Source of the DNA: UBA1738 sp964388835
Lineage (GTDB): Bacteria; Bacillota; Clostridia; UBA1381
Length of the DNA: 37,038 nucleotides
Assembly: GCA_964388835.1 (NCBI GenBank)
Contig: CAYMBZ010000011.1
Coordinates: 1-37,038 of the forward strand
Reading direction: 5' to 3'
Part shown: piece after piece, positions 23,880 to 32,400 of the stretch
Numbering within the stretch: position 1 is the first letter of the stretch
Layout: every line of letters begins with the position of its first letter
Program-made: the position numbers and the translations under genes
Notes under the pieces: generated by a model
Databases searched by the model: none
Seen by the model: only the letters and a program-made list of their open reading frames with translations
Told to the model about the DNA's origin: nothing

Positions 23880-26800
23880 TTATTTACCGCCTATACGAAC
23901 ATAAGCAATTTCGGCATCCATATTTCCGCCAAGCTTAAATCCGCCTTTATATGCATGTAAAGGTGATGAGTTATTTTTGGTGGTTTCGTTACCATCCACA
24001 ATCAAACGCTGTGTCTGACCGTCATAGCAGGCTATAATATGATACCACTCATCCTCTACCGGGCAGTTTTCCATATCGGTAATATCTATAAGCGATGAAT
24101 CTGAGGTCACAAGCCAGCGTATTTTATCGATAGACGGTGCATAACGGAATTCAACCTGTCTGCCGATATATCCCGTACCCGAAACAGGCGAGAATATCTT
24201 CTGTTCTGCCGGGTCGTGCTGTCTCAAATTATTGTATTTGTAGACAATTTCAAAATACACCTTGTTTTTGAATATGAGGTCATCGCTCTCAAAGGTCAAG
24301 TAATCACCGTTCTTTAAGATATATCCCGTTCCGTAAGGATTTTCAGCGCCGTGGCTTGTCACTTTTACGCCCTCCGGTATATTTGCGGGATTCATATTCC
24401 AATCCACAACCATATTGTCAATATTGTATTTAGCCATTGCCTCTTCCGCGGTCATCATTTCGGGATATTTCATTCTCGATACCGTAAGCGACGTATTCAT
24501 ATCTATCGGGTTAATTCCGCTGACAGCCACCGTAAGGTCTGCACCGCTGTCCAAAAGTCCGTCACCCAAAGGCAGCTCGAATTTATAAGTTCCCAGAACC
24601 TCATTCTGCTTTACCGGTATCTTAATATCCGCCTTTTTGCCGAAATAACTTCCGCTTACCGTGATTTCTGCCGTAATTTCCGCACCGGTATAGTTTTCAA
24701 CTCGAATATTTCCGCATATTTTATCCGGAAGCGTTGCAAGTGAACTGTAGCTTTCAAGATCGATTTCCGATTGAATTATTACCGCATCGATATCCGCGGA
24801 ATCGATATGCTCTTCGCTCGACTCGGATATTTCCACATACGGAATTATCTTTGAGCTCTTAACTTCAAGCGTTCCTCCGAACGCAAGCTCAACAACCGGA
24901 TTATTTTCGCTGTTTACATCAAAGTAAGGATATGTAAAGAGCAAGCCGTTCGCAGTTTTTCTGTAAGACACATCCTGTGTGCTTCCGTCCGGATAATGCG
25001 CCGTAAGCTTAGGATTCTTAACATCGGTCGGCACACAAATTTCAAATGCCTCCGCCGTTGTAAGAGCATAAATTTCAGCTCCGTTATCGGTCTTTTTGGT
25101 CATAATCATCTTTGAATTATCAAAGGCATGACCGTTGTATTCGTCATAAATACCGCCATAAACCTTGCCATCCGCCGACTTAAAGTCAAATCCGTACTGC
25201 GCAATCACGTCATTTTTGTTTCGATACGGTGTCTCTGTCAGGTTTGCCGTAACGATACTTCCCTCGTAATTTGCGCGTTCAATTCCGGTTGACTCATCAT
25301 ATTCGATTTCACACATCAGCTCTTTTCCGTACAGATACGGCTGAACCACATCCGCAACCATAGCAACGTTTCTGAACGCCCTCCACTTCGCGTCACTCGG
25401 CGGGAAGTCGGAAGCAACACCGTTTTTTAGGTGTATGTTATAAAGCAGTGAATATGACAATGCCTTATTTGAAACCTGACCCTCACTTGTGGACAGGTTA
25501 TGCGGATACTGCTGAATATACTTTGAATAGAACAGCGGGAAGATATCATCTCTTATGCGGATTATATTTCCTCGCGTCTGCATGTAGCTGTCCTTCGGGG
25601 TCTTATTATCCATTCCCCAGCGCGCATTGTACATAAAGCCTGTTGTGTACGGAATACGTATTGACGAACCAACTTCGGTGAATACCGGATTTCTCTCGGA
25701 ATACCACTGCATCTGCTTTGCAATTGCATCATACATGCTGTCCGGCGATTCCGCATCCGGATTGAAGTCATACCTGTGAGTAAAGCTCGATACCGCGCCG
25801 ATTACATTCGTAAAGAATGTATTTGCGCCCATATTCGTCCACTTTTCAAAATACTTTTTATACTGTTCCTGTGCGTCAGCCGAAGACGGCGATGCAAGAT
25901 AACCCGGCTCGTTCCAAATAGCCTGCTGAGGTTTTCCGTCAATTCTTATCATTGCCAACGATCCCTCGTCATCCGTTCCTATATCCTTTGCAAAATCACT
26001 GCCCTCGGTATAGTAATACAAGCTCTGTCTAGGTAGGAACATATGTCCCAAATCGTTAGTTATATATCTTACAGCCGCTTCCATTTCCTCCTGTGTACCA
26101 TGAACGTCACTCGGCGGGAAGTAGTTCGGGAAAGCATCGTAGTAATCTCCGATTTCCTTTCCGTTTTTATCGGTGCGTTTATGCATTGTATCGTTTCCGA
26201 TGTGGTGCATAGGTGTGCCCGGGAGCGCATCCGCAAGCTTAATCATATCCTTAAATTTTACAAATACATAGTAAAGCTGATAGGAATGGGGCATTTTATC
26301 TCTTATGCTTTCCTGTGTCTTTTCATCAAGAGTACGCATTTCGGGATAATTTGCTTCACACAATTCCTCTCCCGCTTTTTTAAGGTCATCGTATACACCA
26401 ATCGACACCTGCATACTGTCACGTGATTCTCCCTTTTTCGCCCAGACAATCGTCCCCTTTTTGGTTGTAAAGTAACCCAGGTTATCTGTCGGGCCGTTCA
26501 TTTCGGATTGTGTTGCGCGGATTTTCGTATCGCTCTTACCGTATTCCGGCTCAACATAGTGAACAAAGAAAGGATTATCACCGTTCACAATAAATCCATT
26601 AAACATATAGCCCTCGGTGTACTGCTGATAGTTTACGTTTGCGTATTCTATGGCATAACCGCCCTGGTCAACTATTACGGTATTGTTATCCGAATAATTT
26701 ACTCTCCAGTTTGTTGGAGTTTCTATGAACTGAAGCGGATAATCGGATTTGTTTGTAACGGTTGAATCGATGTACACATTGCTTCCGCTTAATGTGAAAT

Positions 26801-28718
26801 ACATTGTTACATCCGATTTTTCATGCTGATAATTGATAGTCAGTTTACCTGTCTTTTCATCGTATGAAGTTCCCGTTACCTGAGCCTCCAGGCTGTTCGC
26901 CTTGCAATCGCCCAACTGCCAGCGCTGCCCCCACACAACAGGGAGCGCCTTTTGAGTGGTATCAATCCAATTTGTCGCGTTAAGCGCCCTTACGTTATTA
27001 TCAACGTAATAGCAAGTCCACATGGGATTTTCCGCTCCCACAACGCTTACCTCCGAGCCGAGAATTTTCATAAATCTTATAGCTTTCGCATCCGGCTCAA
27101 GGGCAAGGATTACATTATCCTTGGTATAAATCGTACTGTCCGCCAAAAGTGTGTCATCATATGTAATTTTAAGCTGTTTTTCCTCATCGGCATAAGAAAC
27201 CGTTGCGCCTAAAGGCTCCAAAAGTGCCCTTACCGGTACATACAGCTTACCGTCTGTAACCTGTGATGTTGCCTGCATATCGACTTCATTTCCGTTTACC
27301 GAACAGGTAGCGGAGCCTACCGGAATTTCGATTGTAATTCCGTACTTTTCCGCCTTAAGTCCCTTTTCGTCCAAAGAAATCACGTTCACTTTTGCAAGTT
27401 CCGTCGCCTTTTCTGCATCCATGAGAGCCTGTGTTCCCTCCATGATTACGGCTGTATCCAGCTTATCCTCGTTATAGTAAACCTCGACCGCCTTTTCCTT
27501 TCTGCCCTCGGCATAAAGCTTATACAAAGGCTCGGTAATCGAAATACAGTTAATTTCATCTATAAATGGACGAACATCGCCCACACATTCAATTGCGTAG
27601 CTTCCGTTTTTGTACGCACCGTTTTTATCCTTTGCGCTTGCTATCAGCTTACCGTCAAAATAACCGTTTAAGGTTACGGAGCCGTCCGCCTCGTTAATTG
27701 TCTCAAAAGCAATTTCATAGAAATTTTTTGCCGAAATCTTCAGCTTTGAGCTTTCCGCAAGCTTTTCCGCAACATTCGACGGGGAAAGCTTTTCAATTAC
27801 AGCTCCGTTTGAGCAAAAGTGCAGGCGGTAATTCATATTTCCCGCCAAATATCGGCTGTAGACGAAAAATCCGTTGCTGTCCTCCGCATTCCATTCACTG
27901 CTCTTTAGATTCAAAATAACCGCACTTTTTTCGCTGTGCTGATTTTTTGCAAAAGGATAACGAAGCTGTGCATATGAAGAATATCCCTTTGTGGTCAAAA
28001 CGCTTTTGCCGTCCTCCTCCGCAACAATCCACACACCGTTTGAATCGCCCTTTGTCTCGGTCGGCATGAGCTCATTTGAATTTACGGTATATACCGCGCC
28101 GCTCTTGAAATTTTCATAATAATATGAAGATTCCGTTTCGACAAGTATATTTTCAAAATACGCCGTAAGTCCGTCCGAAAGCAGACTTGAACCCTTTCCC
28201 TCAAGCGAAGTCGCGTCATAAACATTCAAAATCACCGCATTATTCAGCATTGCGCGCAAAATTCCGTCGCGAACCGCAAGCTTAATATTGTTCTTTTCCC
28301 CGAGTTTAACCCGTGTTTCCGCAAGTACCGTGTCATTTTTAAACAATTTTGCCGTATTATCCGCAGGATATACAAGCAGTTTGTATTCACCCGCATCAGT
28401 TCCCGATATCGAAACACCGGCATACATGCCCGTTTTAGCGTTTGCGGTTTTAAAATCTGCGGAAAAACCGTATTCCGCCGTGTCAACATCTTTCATCTTA
28501 AGCTGAGCTTTTTCGCCCGAAAGCTTAAGAATATTTTTTCCGTCAACTTCCTCCACAACTGCACCGCCTGAAAGCGATGCTGTTGTTTTGGAATTAAAAT
28601 CTTCGGAAAACAATGGATTTTCTCCGCTGTAGGTGAAATTCCCCTCGGCAAATACACTGCCGGAAAGCATCACAGCCGCCGCAAGTGCCGCCGTAATTTG
28701 TTTTATTGTTTTCTTCAT
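23880..28718 (-). CDS. Large secreted multidomain protein, candidate glycoside hydrolase
   Basis: This 1612-residue protein has a signal peptide (about 1-24). Two sandwich modules follow ('FSEDF' near 37, 'YYENF' near 200). A copper-amine-oxidase-N-like domain spans about 474-522 ('KLYVPVRALLEPLGATVSYA'). A beta-supersandwich-like region (about 535-790) precedes a likely TIM barrel (about 800-1130), with 'YYYTEGSDF', 'QAIWNEPGY', 'FFTNVIGAVSSF' and 'VFTEVGSSIRIPYTTGFMY'. Beta domains fill about 1130-1420. A LamG-like C-terminal domain is at about 1450-1612 ('FEIVYKYN', 'EDEWYHIIACYDGQTQRLIVDG'). This order recalls large glycosidases with a supersandwich before an alpha-galactosidase-like barrel (the DUF6259 group is one possibility). 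I cannot fix a catalytic acid or a CAZy family. Start 28718 has GGAAAGGA upstream. It lacks SLH domains of its own. Confidence 0.8.
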   Translation of the reverse strand: MKKTIKQITAALAAAVMLSGSVFAEGNFTYSGENPLFSEDFNSKTTASLSGGAVVEEVDGKNILKLSGEKAQLKMKDVDTAEYGFSADFKTANAKTGMYAGVSISGTDAGEYKLLVYPADNTAKLFKNDTVLAETRVKLGEKNNIKLAVRDGILRAMLNNAVILNVYDATSLEGKGSSLLSDGLTAYFENILVETESSYYYENFKSGAVYTVNSNELMPTETKGDSNGVWIVAEEDGKSVLTTKGYSSYAQLRYPFAKNQHSEKSAVILNLKSSEWNAEDSNGFFVYSRYLAGNMNYRLHFCSNGAVIEKLSPSNVAEKLAESSKLKISAKNFYEIAFETINEADGSVTLNGYFDGKLIASAKDKNGAYKNGSYAIECVGDVRPFIDEINCISITEPLYKLYAEGRKEKAVEVYYNEDKLDTAVIMEGTQALMDAEKATELAKVNVISLDEKGLKAEKYGITIEIPVGSATCSVNGNEVDMQATSQVTDGKLYVPVRALLEPLGATVSYADEEKQLKITYDDTLLADSTIYTKDNVILALEPDAKAIRFMKILGSEVSVVGAENPMWTCYYVDNNVRALNATNWIDTTQKALPVVWGQRWQLGDCKANSLEAQVTGTSYDEKTGKLTINYQHEKSDVTMYFTLSGSNVYIDSTVTNKSDYPLQFIETPTNWRVNYSDNNTVIVDQGGYAIEYANVNYQQYTEGYMFNGFIVNGDNPFFVHYVEPEYGKSDTKIRATQSEMNGPTDNLGYFTTKKGTIVWAKKGESRDSMQVSIGVYDDLKKAGEELCEANYPEMRTLDEKTQESIRDKMPHSYQLYYVFVKFKDMIKLADALPGTPMHHIGNDTMHKRTDKNGKEIGDYYDAFPNYFPPSDVHGTQEEMEAAVRYITNDLGHMFLPRQSLYYYTEGSDFAKDIGTDDEGSLAMIRIDGKPQQAIWNEPGYLASPSSADAQEQYKKYFEKWTNMGANTFFTNVIGAVSSFTHRYDFNPDAESPDSMYDAIAKQMQWYSERNPVFTEVGSSIRIPYTTGFMYNARWGMDNKTPKDSYMQTRGNIIRIRDDIFPLFYSKYIQQYPHNLSTSEGQVSNKALSYSLLYNIHLKNGVASDFPPSDAKWRAFRNVAMVADVVQPYLYGKELMCEIEYDESTGIERANYEGSIVTANLTETPYRNKNDVIAQYGFDFKSADGKVYGGIYDEYNGHAFDNSKMIMTKKTDNGAEIYALTTAEAFEICVPTDVKNPKLTAHYPDGSTQDVSYRKTANGLLFTYPYFDVNSENNPVVELAFGGTLEVKSSKIIPYVEISESSEEHIDSADIDAVIIQSEIDLESYSSLATLPDKICGNIRVENYTGAEITAEITVSGSYFGKKADIKIPVKQNEVLGTYKFELPLGDGLLDSGADLTVAVSGINPIDMNTSLTVSRMKYPEMMTAEEAMAKYNIDNMVVDWNMNPANIPEGVKVTSHGAENPYGTGYILKNGDYLTFESDDLIFKNKVYFEIVYKYNNLRQHDPAEQKIFSPVSGTGYIGRQVEFRYAPSIDKIRWLVTSDSSLIDITDMENCPVEDEWYHIIACYDGQTQRLIVDGNETTKNNSSPLHAYKGGFKLGGNMDAEIAYVRIGGK

Positions 28719-28742
28719 AGAATGTAAAATCCTTTCCGTTGA

Positions 28743-31541
28743 TTATTGTGCAAGGCTTGAAACAGCCGGATTTGCAATCGGAAGCATGCTGTCCCAGCCG
28801 TCCCATGCAAATACCTTCATTTTTGTCGCACTGCCGGTATTAATTGTGTTTTCATATTCATCACTGTCATCCGAAGCGGTGCTCGGGTAAGATACCTTGA
28901 CATTAACAAGCTCGTTTGCGCTGTTATATACAGCCGTTACGAACATAATTTCCTTTGCCTCATAACCCTTGTTTACAACGTTTAATTTTGTTTTAATGTC
29001 CGCGTTTGCGGCAAAGGTTTCCGGTGCGGATACGTTTGCAAGAACAGTACCAGCCTCAGGGTCGGTAACCGTGATTGAATCAATTGTGTAAGTTATTGTA
29101 CCTGCTCCTGCAAGAGAAATTCTGAATCCTCTTCCATGTGTTGCGGCTGTCAGCGGATGCTGGTTCAAAAGATTCTTTACCGCATGGTCTTCTACCTCTA
29201 CTGCCTTCGCAACAGAGCCGTCATCCAAGTAATTGATTTGCTCGGTTCCGTCTACCGTGTAGCGTATTCTTACAGCATCCTTATTGTCTGCGGTCTTTTC
29301 GTCTGTAAGTCTCAGCTTCACCTCATAATATTCGCTGTTAGGAACTTTTACAAGTCCGCTTGTTGAAGCAAGCAGTGTTCCCCATTTTGCATTAAGTCCC
29401 AGAGTGGATTTCTCAGCATTCTGAACATAGTAGTTAGCACTTGATTCATCAACTCCGCCTCTGAAGTACAAGCAGCTCATATCCTCTCGGTTATTGGTCT
29501 TCATCTTAACCGTCATCTCAACATCATCCCAATCTCCCGAGTTATTTTCGTCAGCATAGAGATAAATCTCTGCGCCGTCAGCCAGTGTGATTGTTCCGTC
29601 TTGATTAAATGTTACCTTATCATTTATCGATGATGTTTTTGTACCTGCCTTGTATGCAGACCAATCCGCTTCAGCATTAAATTCTTCAACAAAGTAATAA
29701 GGCGAACCGCTTACACTTACATTGTCAAACTTGGTTGCAAGGTTGTTGCTCTTAATCGCAACAGAGCCGTATGTTCTTTCGCCGGTTGTTTTAAACGGTG
29801 CATTTAAAACAGCATTGCCGTCAACAAACATAACAGCCGCGCCGTCCTTAACATTGATACCGATTTTGTGCTCACTTCCCTGAGCGAATTCCGCAATTTC
29901 CTTTGAAACAACGGTTGTCTTTGTTCCGCCGATAACCGATTTGATAAATACGGTTCCTTTTCCGTCAACTTCCGCATAAGGTGAATATGCACCCATTATA
30001 TAGTTTGATGCATCTGTGTATCTTGCCATAACTCCGGCATAATTGTCTATTGTAGCCTGAGGAATTACGTCAAACTTAACGTTTGCCTCCGCAATAACGT
30101 TCTTCCAGCTCTTGTCGCTGATAACAAGTGTGCCGTTATCGCTTGCGGTGGTTACATAGTATTTGTTGTCCGCACCGCCGTCCGATGCGATTTCCGCATT
30201 GGTCCATTTGTCGGCATTTGCAAAGCTTTCTTCATAGATAAGACTGTCATTGCCGGTAATATCGCGCAGTTCGTAGGACTTAATATACATGATTGTAGTA
30301 TCTACTGTCGTTGATATTTCAAATCCGCCTGCACAAAGTCTTCCATCTTCCGGCGCGATAGGCTGTGTATCTTCCCAAATGCCCCACTGTTCACCCTCTG
30401 CCGTAAAGGTTACCGTTACTTTCGACTTATCCGCATTAGGTTCGGTACGTACCTTATATGTTCTGTAATCAGCTGTTCCCAATTTACTGTCAAAAGCTCT
30501 CCAGCCGTATTGTTTGTACTTGCCATTTTCCCCAATTGCCTCTTTCTTTCCGCTGACTCCGTAGTTATCACCGATAGAAAATCCGTCGCGCTTAAGTTGA
30601 ACAAGGTTCATCTGCTTTCCGTCGGCATTAACCGTAGTTCTCAAGTGCAGATTTTCAGTTCCGTCAAACTCATTGCTCTTTACCACAACGATAAGCTCGG
30701 TTGCTTCAAAGTCATTGCCCAAATGCTCATATTCCCAATCGTTCTTTTTGATACGCAGTGTCTGCTTACCGGTAAGCTTAAGAGCCTCCGAACCAACTGT
30801 TTTGTTTGTCGGCAAAACTATCTGTGATGCCGATGATGTGGCAGTGTTACTGCTGTCCGTCATGACAATATCGGAATTTTCAAGATTCTGATGTAAAAGC
30901 GTGTCCTCCTCATTCAAGCTGAGTGACATAACCTTGAGCTTCTGAGAAAGTGTTTTGAATTTTACGCTGTTTTTATCGGCGTTCTTATCAAAATTCTCAA
31001 TTCCTGTGTAATCCTGAATCAATGTAATTCCGTCCAGCTCAAAACGAACAATACCATGCTTTGCGGCAAAGGTAAGCTTGTAGTTTTTGCCCGTATCAAG
31101 CACCTTTGTTGCTGAAGCTATTTCAGTTTCTGTTCCCGCCACGCATTTTACCAGTGCAAATTTTCCGTTAGAGGGTGTATATGTAAGCTTAAACCAATTT
31201 TCCGCATTTACGTATCTGATGTACGCTTCAAATGCCGCTCCATCGACTTTCCATCTTTCGGTGCTTATCAGCACATTCAAGGAAATGTCCTCTTTTTGAG
31301 CGGAATATTCATAGGAAAATTCCGCATCGCTTTCCGCCGATGTTTCTATCCAATTTATTTTGTCGCTCTTAACTTCTCCGAGACCTGTCTGCGAAGTCAC
31401 ATTCCACACCTGTGAGTTCAAACCGCTTTCAAAATTATCCGAAAATAATTTTGTTTCTTCCGTTTGTGCATAACCCGTAGCGGAAAATGCGCTTGCCGCA
31501 ATAACCACTGCCAGTATGCCCGACAACTTCTTTTTTAACAT
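28743..31541 (-). CDS. Secreted protein with repeated LamG/DUF1080-like modules
   Basis: This 932-residue protein has a signal peptide (about 1-25). Roughly four tandem jelly-roll-like modules follow, at about 30-207, 215-430, 435-612 and 615-828. Three open alike ('LFSDNFESGLNSQVW', 'YEESFANADKW', 'FVEEFNAEADW') and share strands such as 'YAGVMARYTDASNYIMGAYS' and 'GINVKDGAAVMFVDG'. The C-terminal domain (about 835-932) ends 'KMKVFAWDGWDSMLPI', very like the end of the LRR pseudogene (VKIFVWDSLESMKPL). No catalytic motif is evident, so glycan binding is the best inference. ATG 31541 has AGAGAGG upstream. It is the first gene of the long operon and has its own promoter. Confidence 0.82.
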   Translation of the reverse strand: MLKKKLSGILAVVIAASAFSATGYAQTEETKLFSDNFESGLNSQVWNVTSQTGLGEVKSDKINWIETSAESDAEFSYEYSAQKEDISLNVLISTERWKVDGAAFEAYIRYVNAENWFKLTYTPSNGKFALVKCVAGTETEIASATKVLDTGKNYKLTFAAKHGIVRFELDGITLIQDYTGIENFDKNADKNSVKFKTLSQKLKVMSLSLNEEDTLLHQNLENSDIVMTDSSNTATSSASQIVLPTNKTVGSEALKLTGKQTLRIKKNDWEYEHLGNDFEATELIVVVKSNEFDGTENLHLRTTVNADGKQMNLVQLKRDGFSIGDNYGVSGKKEAIGENGKYKQYGWRAFDSKLGTADYRTYKVRTEPNADKSKVTVTFTAEGEQWGIWEDTQPIAPEDGRLCAGGFEISTTVDTTIMYIKSYELRDITGNDSLIYEESFANADKWTNAEIASDGGADNKYYVTTASDNGTLVISDKSWKNVIAEANVKFDVIPQATIDNYAGVMARYTDASNYIMGAYSPYAEVDGKGTVFIKSVIGGTKTTVVSKEIAEFAQGSEHKIGINVKDGAAVMFVDGNAVLNAPFKTTGERTYGSVAIKSNNLATKFDNVSVSGSPYYFVEEFNAEADWSAYKAGTKTSSINDKVTFNQDGTITLADGAEIYLYADENNSGDWDDVEMTVKMKTNNREDMSCLYFRGGVDESSANYYVQNAEKSTLGLNAKWGTLLASTSGLVKVPNSEYYEVKLRLTDEKTADNKDAVRIRYTVDGTEQINYLDDGSVAKAVEVEDHAVKNLLNQHPLTAATHGRGFRISLAGAGTITYTIDSITVTDPEAGTVLANVSAPETFAANADIKTKLNVVNKGYEAKEIMFVTAVYNSANELVNVKVSYPSTASDDSDEYENTINTGSATKMKVFAWDGWDSMLPIANPAVSSLAQ

Positions 31542-31567
31542 AGTTCATACCTCTCTTTATAAATTTT

Positions 31568-31596
31568 ATATTGTACCTTATATGCCACGCATACAA
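31568..31596 (-). promoter_or_regulatory. Candidate promoter of the glycan-utilisation operon
   Basis: On the minus strand TTGTAT (31596-31591) and CAATAT (31573-31568) are 17 bases apart, about 27 bases before the ATG at 31541. The boxes are weaker than those of housekeeping genes here, which fits activator dependence on the YesN-type regulator encoded next door. There is no clear terminator after the regulator gene. Confidence 0.5.
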
Positions 31597-31659
31597 GAAT
31601 AACAAACAACCCTTAACCTCTTTTCCCGTCAGCGGAAGTGCAAAGCTTTATAAAATATT

Positions 31660-32400
31660 TTAATTTTCTTCATTTCTGCTTTCCTTTCTGTACTGCCCCG
31701 GCGACATATTGGTTTTCACCTTGAATACTTTGCGGAAATAGATTATATTTTCATACCCGACCTTGTTTGCAATATCCTCAACCGACAGGTCGGTGTCGTG
31801 CAGAAGCTCCTTTGCCTTTTCAATGCGCTTGTTTATCAAATATTCGGTATAATTTATCCCGGCATATTCCTTAAACAGCTTGCTGACATATGTCACATCA
31901 CGGTAATGCTTTGCGGCAATCGATGACAGCTGTATTTCTTCATTGTAATGCGCGTCGATATATTCCATTATTTCAACCACAATTTGCCTTGATGAGCCTT
32001 GTTTTACGTTATACTTTTCACGCGGCTTTGAGTATTCCTCGTAAATTTGACGTATTACCTCCTCCAGCTCCTCAAAATCGATTGGCTTTACCAGATATTT
32101 TCTGACATTGCTTTCTATTGCCCTTTTTGCGTATTCGAAATACTGATATCCGCTCATTATGATTATCTGTCCCGAAAATCCTTTTTTTCTCAGATTTTCC
32201 GACATATCAAGTCCGTTCATGCCGCGCATTTTTATATCGGTTATTATAATGTCAATATGCGTATTTTCGGCAATCTCCAGTGCCTCTTTCCCGTCCGAGG
32301 CAACTCCCGCAATTTCGATATTGTATTTTTCCCAATCGATTCCCATTTTTATACCCTCTAAGGTATAGTATTCATCATCCACAATCATCAGCTTAAGCAT
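31660..32400 (-). CDS. YesN-type response regulator (receiver + AraC HTH)
   Basis: This 246-residue regulator has a receiver domain with acidic pocket D8/D9, phospho-acceptor D55 (IIITDIKMRGMNG), a conserved serine (IIMSGYQ) and lysine (KYLVKPID). Residues about 140-246 form the AraC/XylS double helix-turn-helix ('QLSSIAAKHYRDVTYVSKLF', 'DLSVEDIANKVGYENIIYF', 'FKVKTNMSPGQYRKE'). I prefer ATG 32400, since GAGAGG is eight bases upstream; ATG 32406 is also possible. The start overlaps the kinase gene's end by eight bases. Regulators of this type activate adjacent sugar-utilisation genes, so the operon starting at 31541 is the likely target. Confidence 0.93.
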   Translation of the reverse strand: MLKLMIVDDEYYTLEGIKMGIDWEKYNIEIAGVASDGKEALEIAENTHIDIIITDIKMRGMNGLDMSENLRKKGFSGQIIIMSGYQYFEYAKRAIESNVRKYLVKPIDFEELEEVIRQIYEEYSKPREKYNVKQGSSRQIVVEIMEYIDAHYNEEIQLSSIAAKHYRDVTYVSKLFKEYAGINYTEYLINKRIEKAKELLHDTDLSVEDIANKVGYENIIYFRKVFKVKTNMSPGQYRKESRNEEN

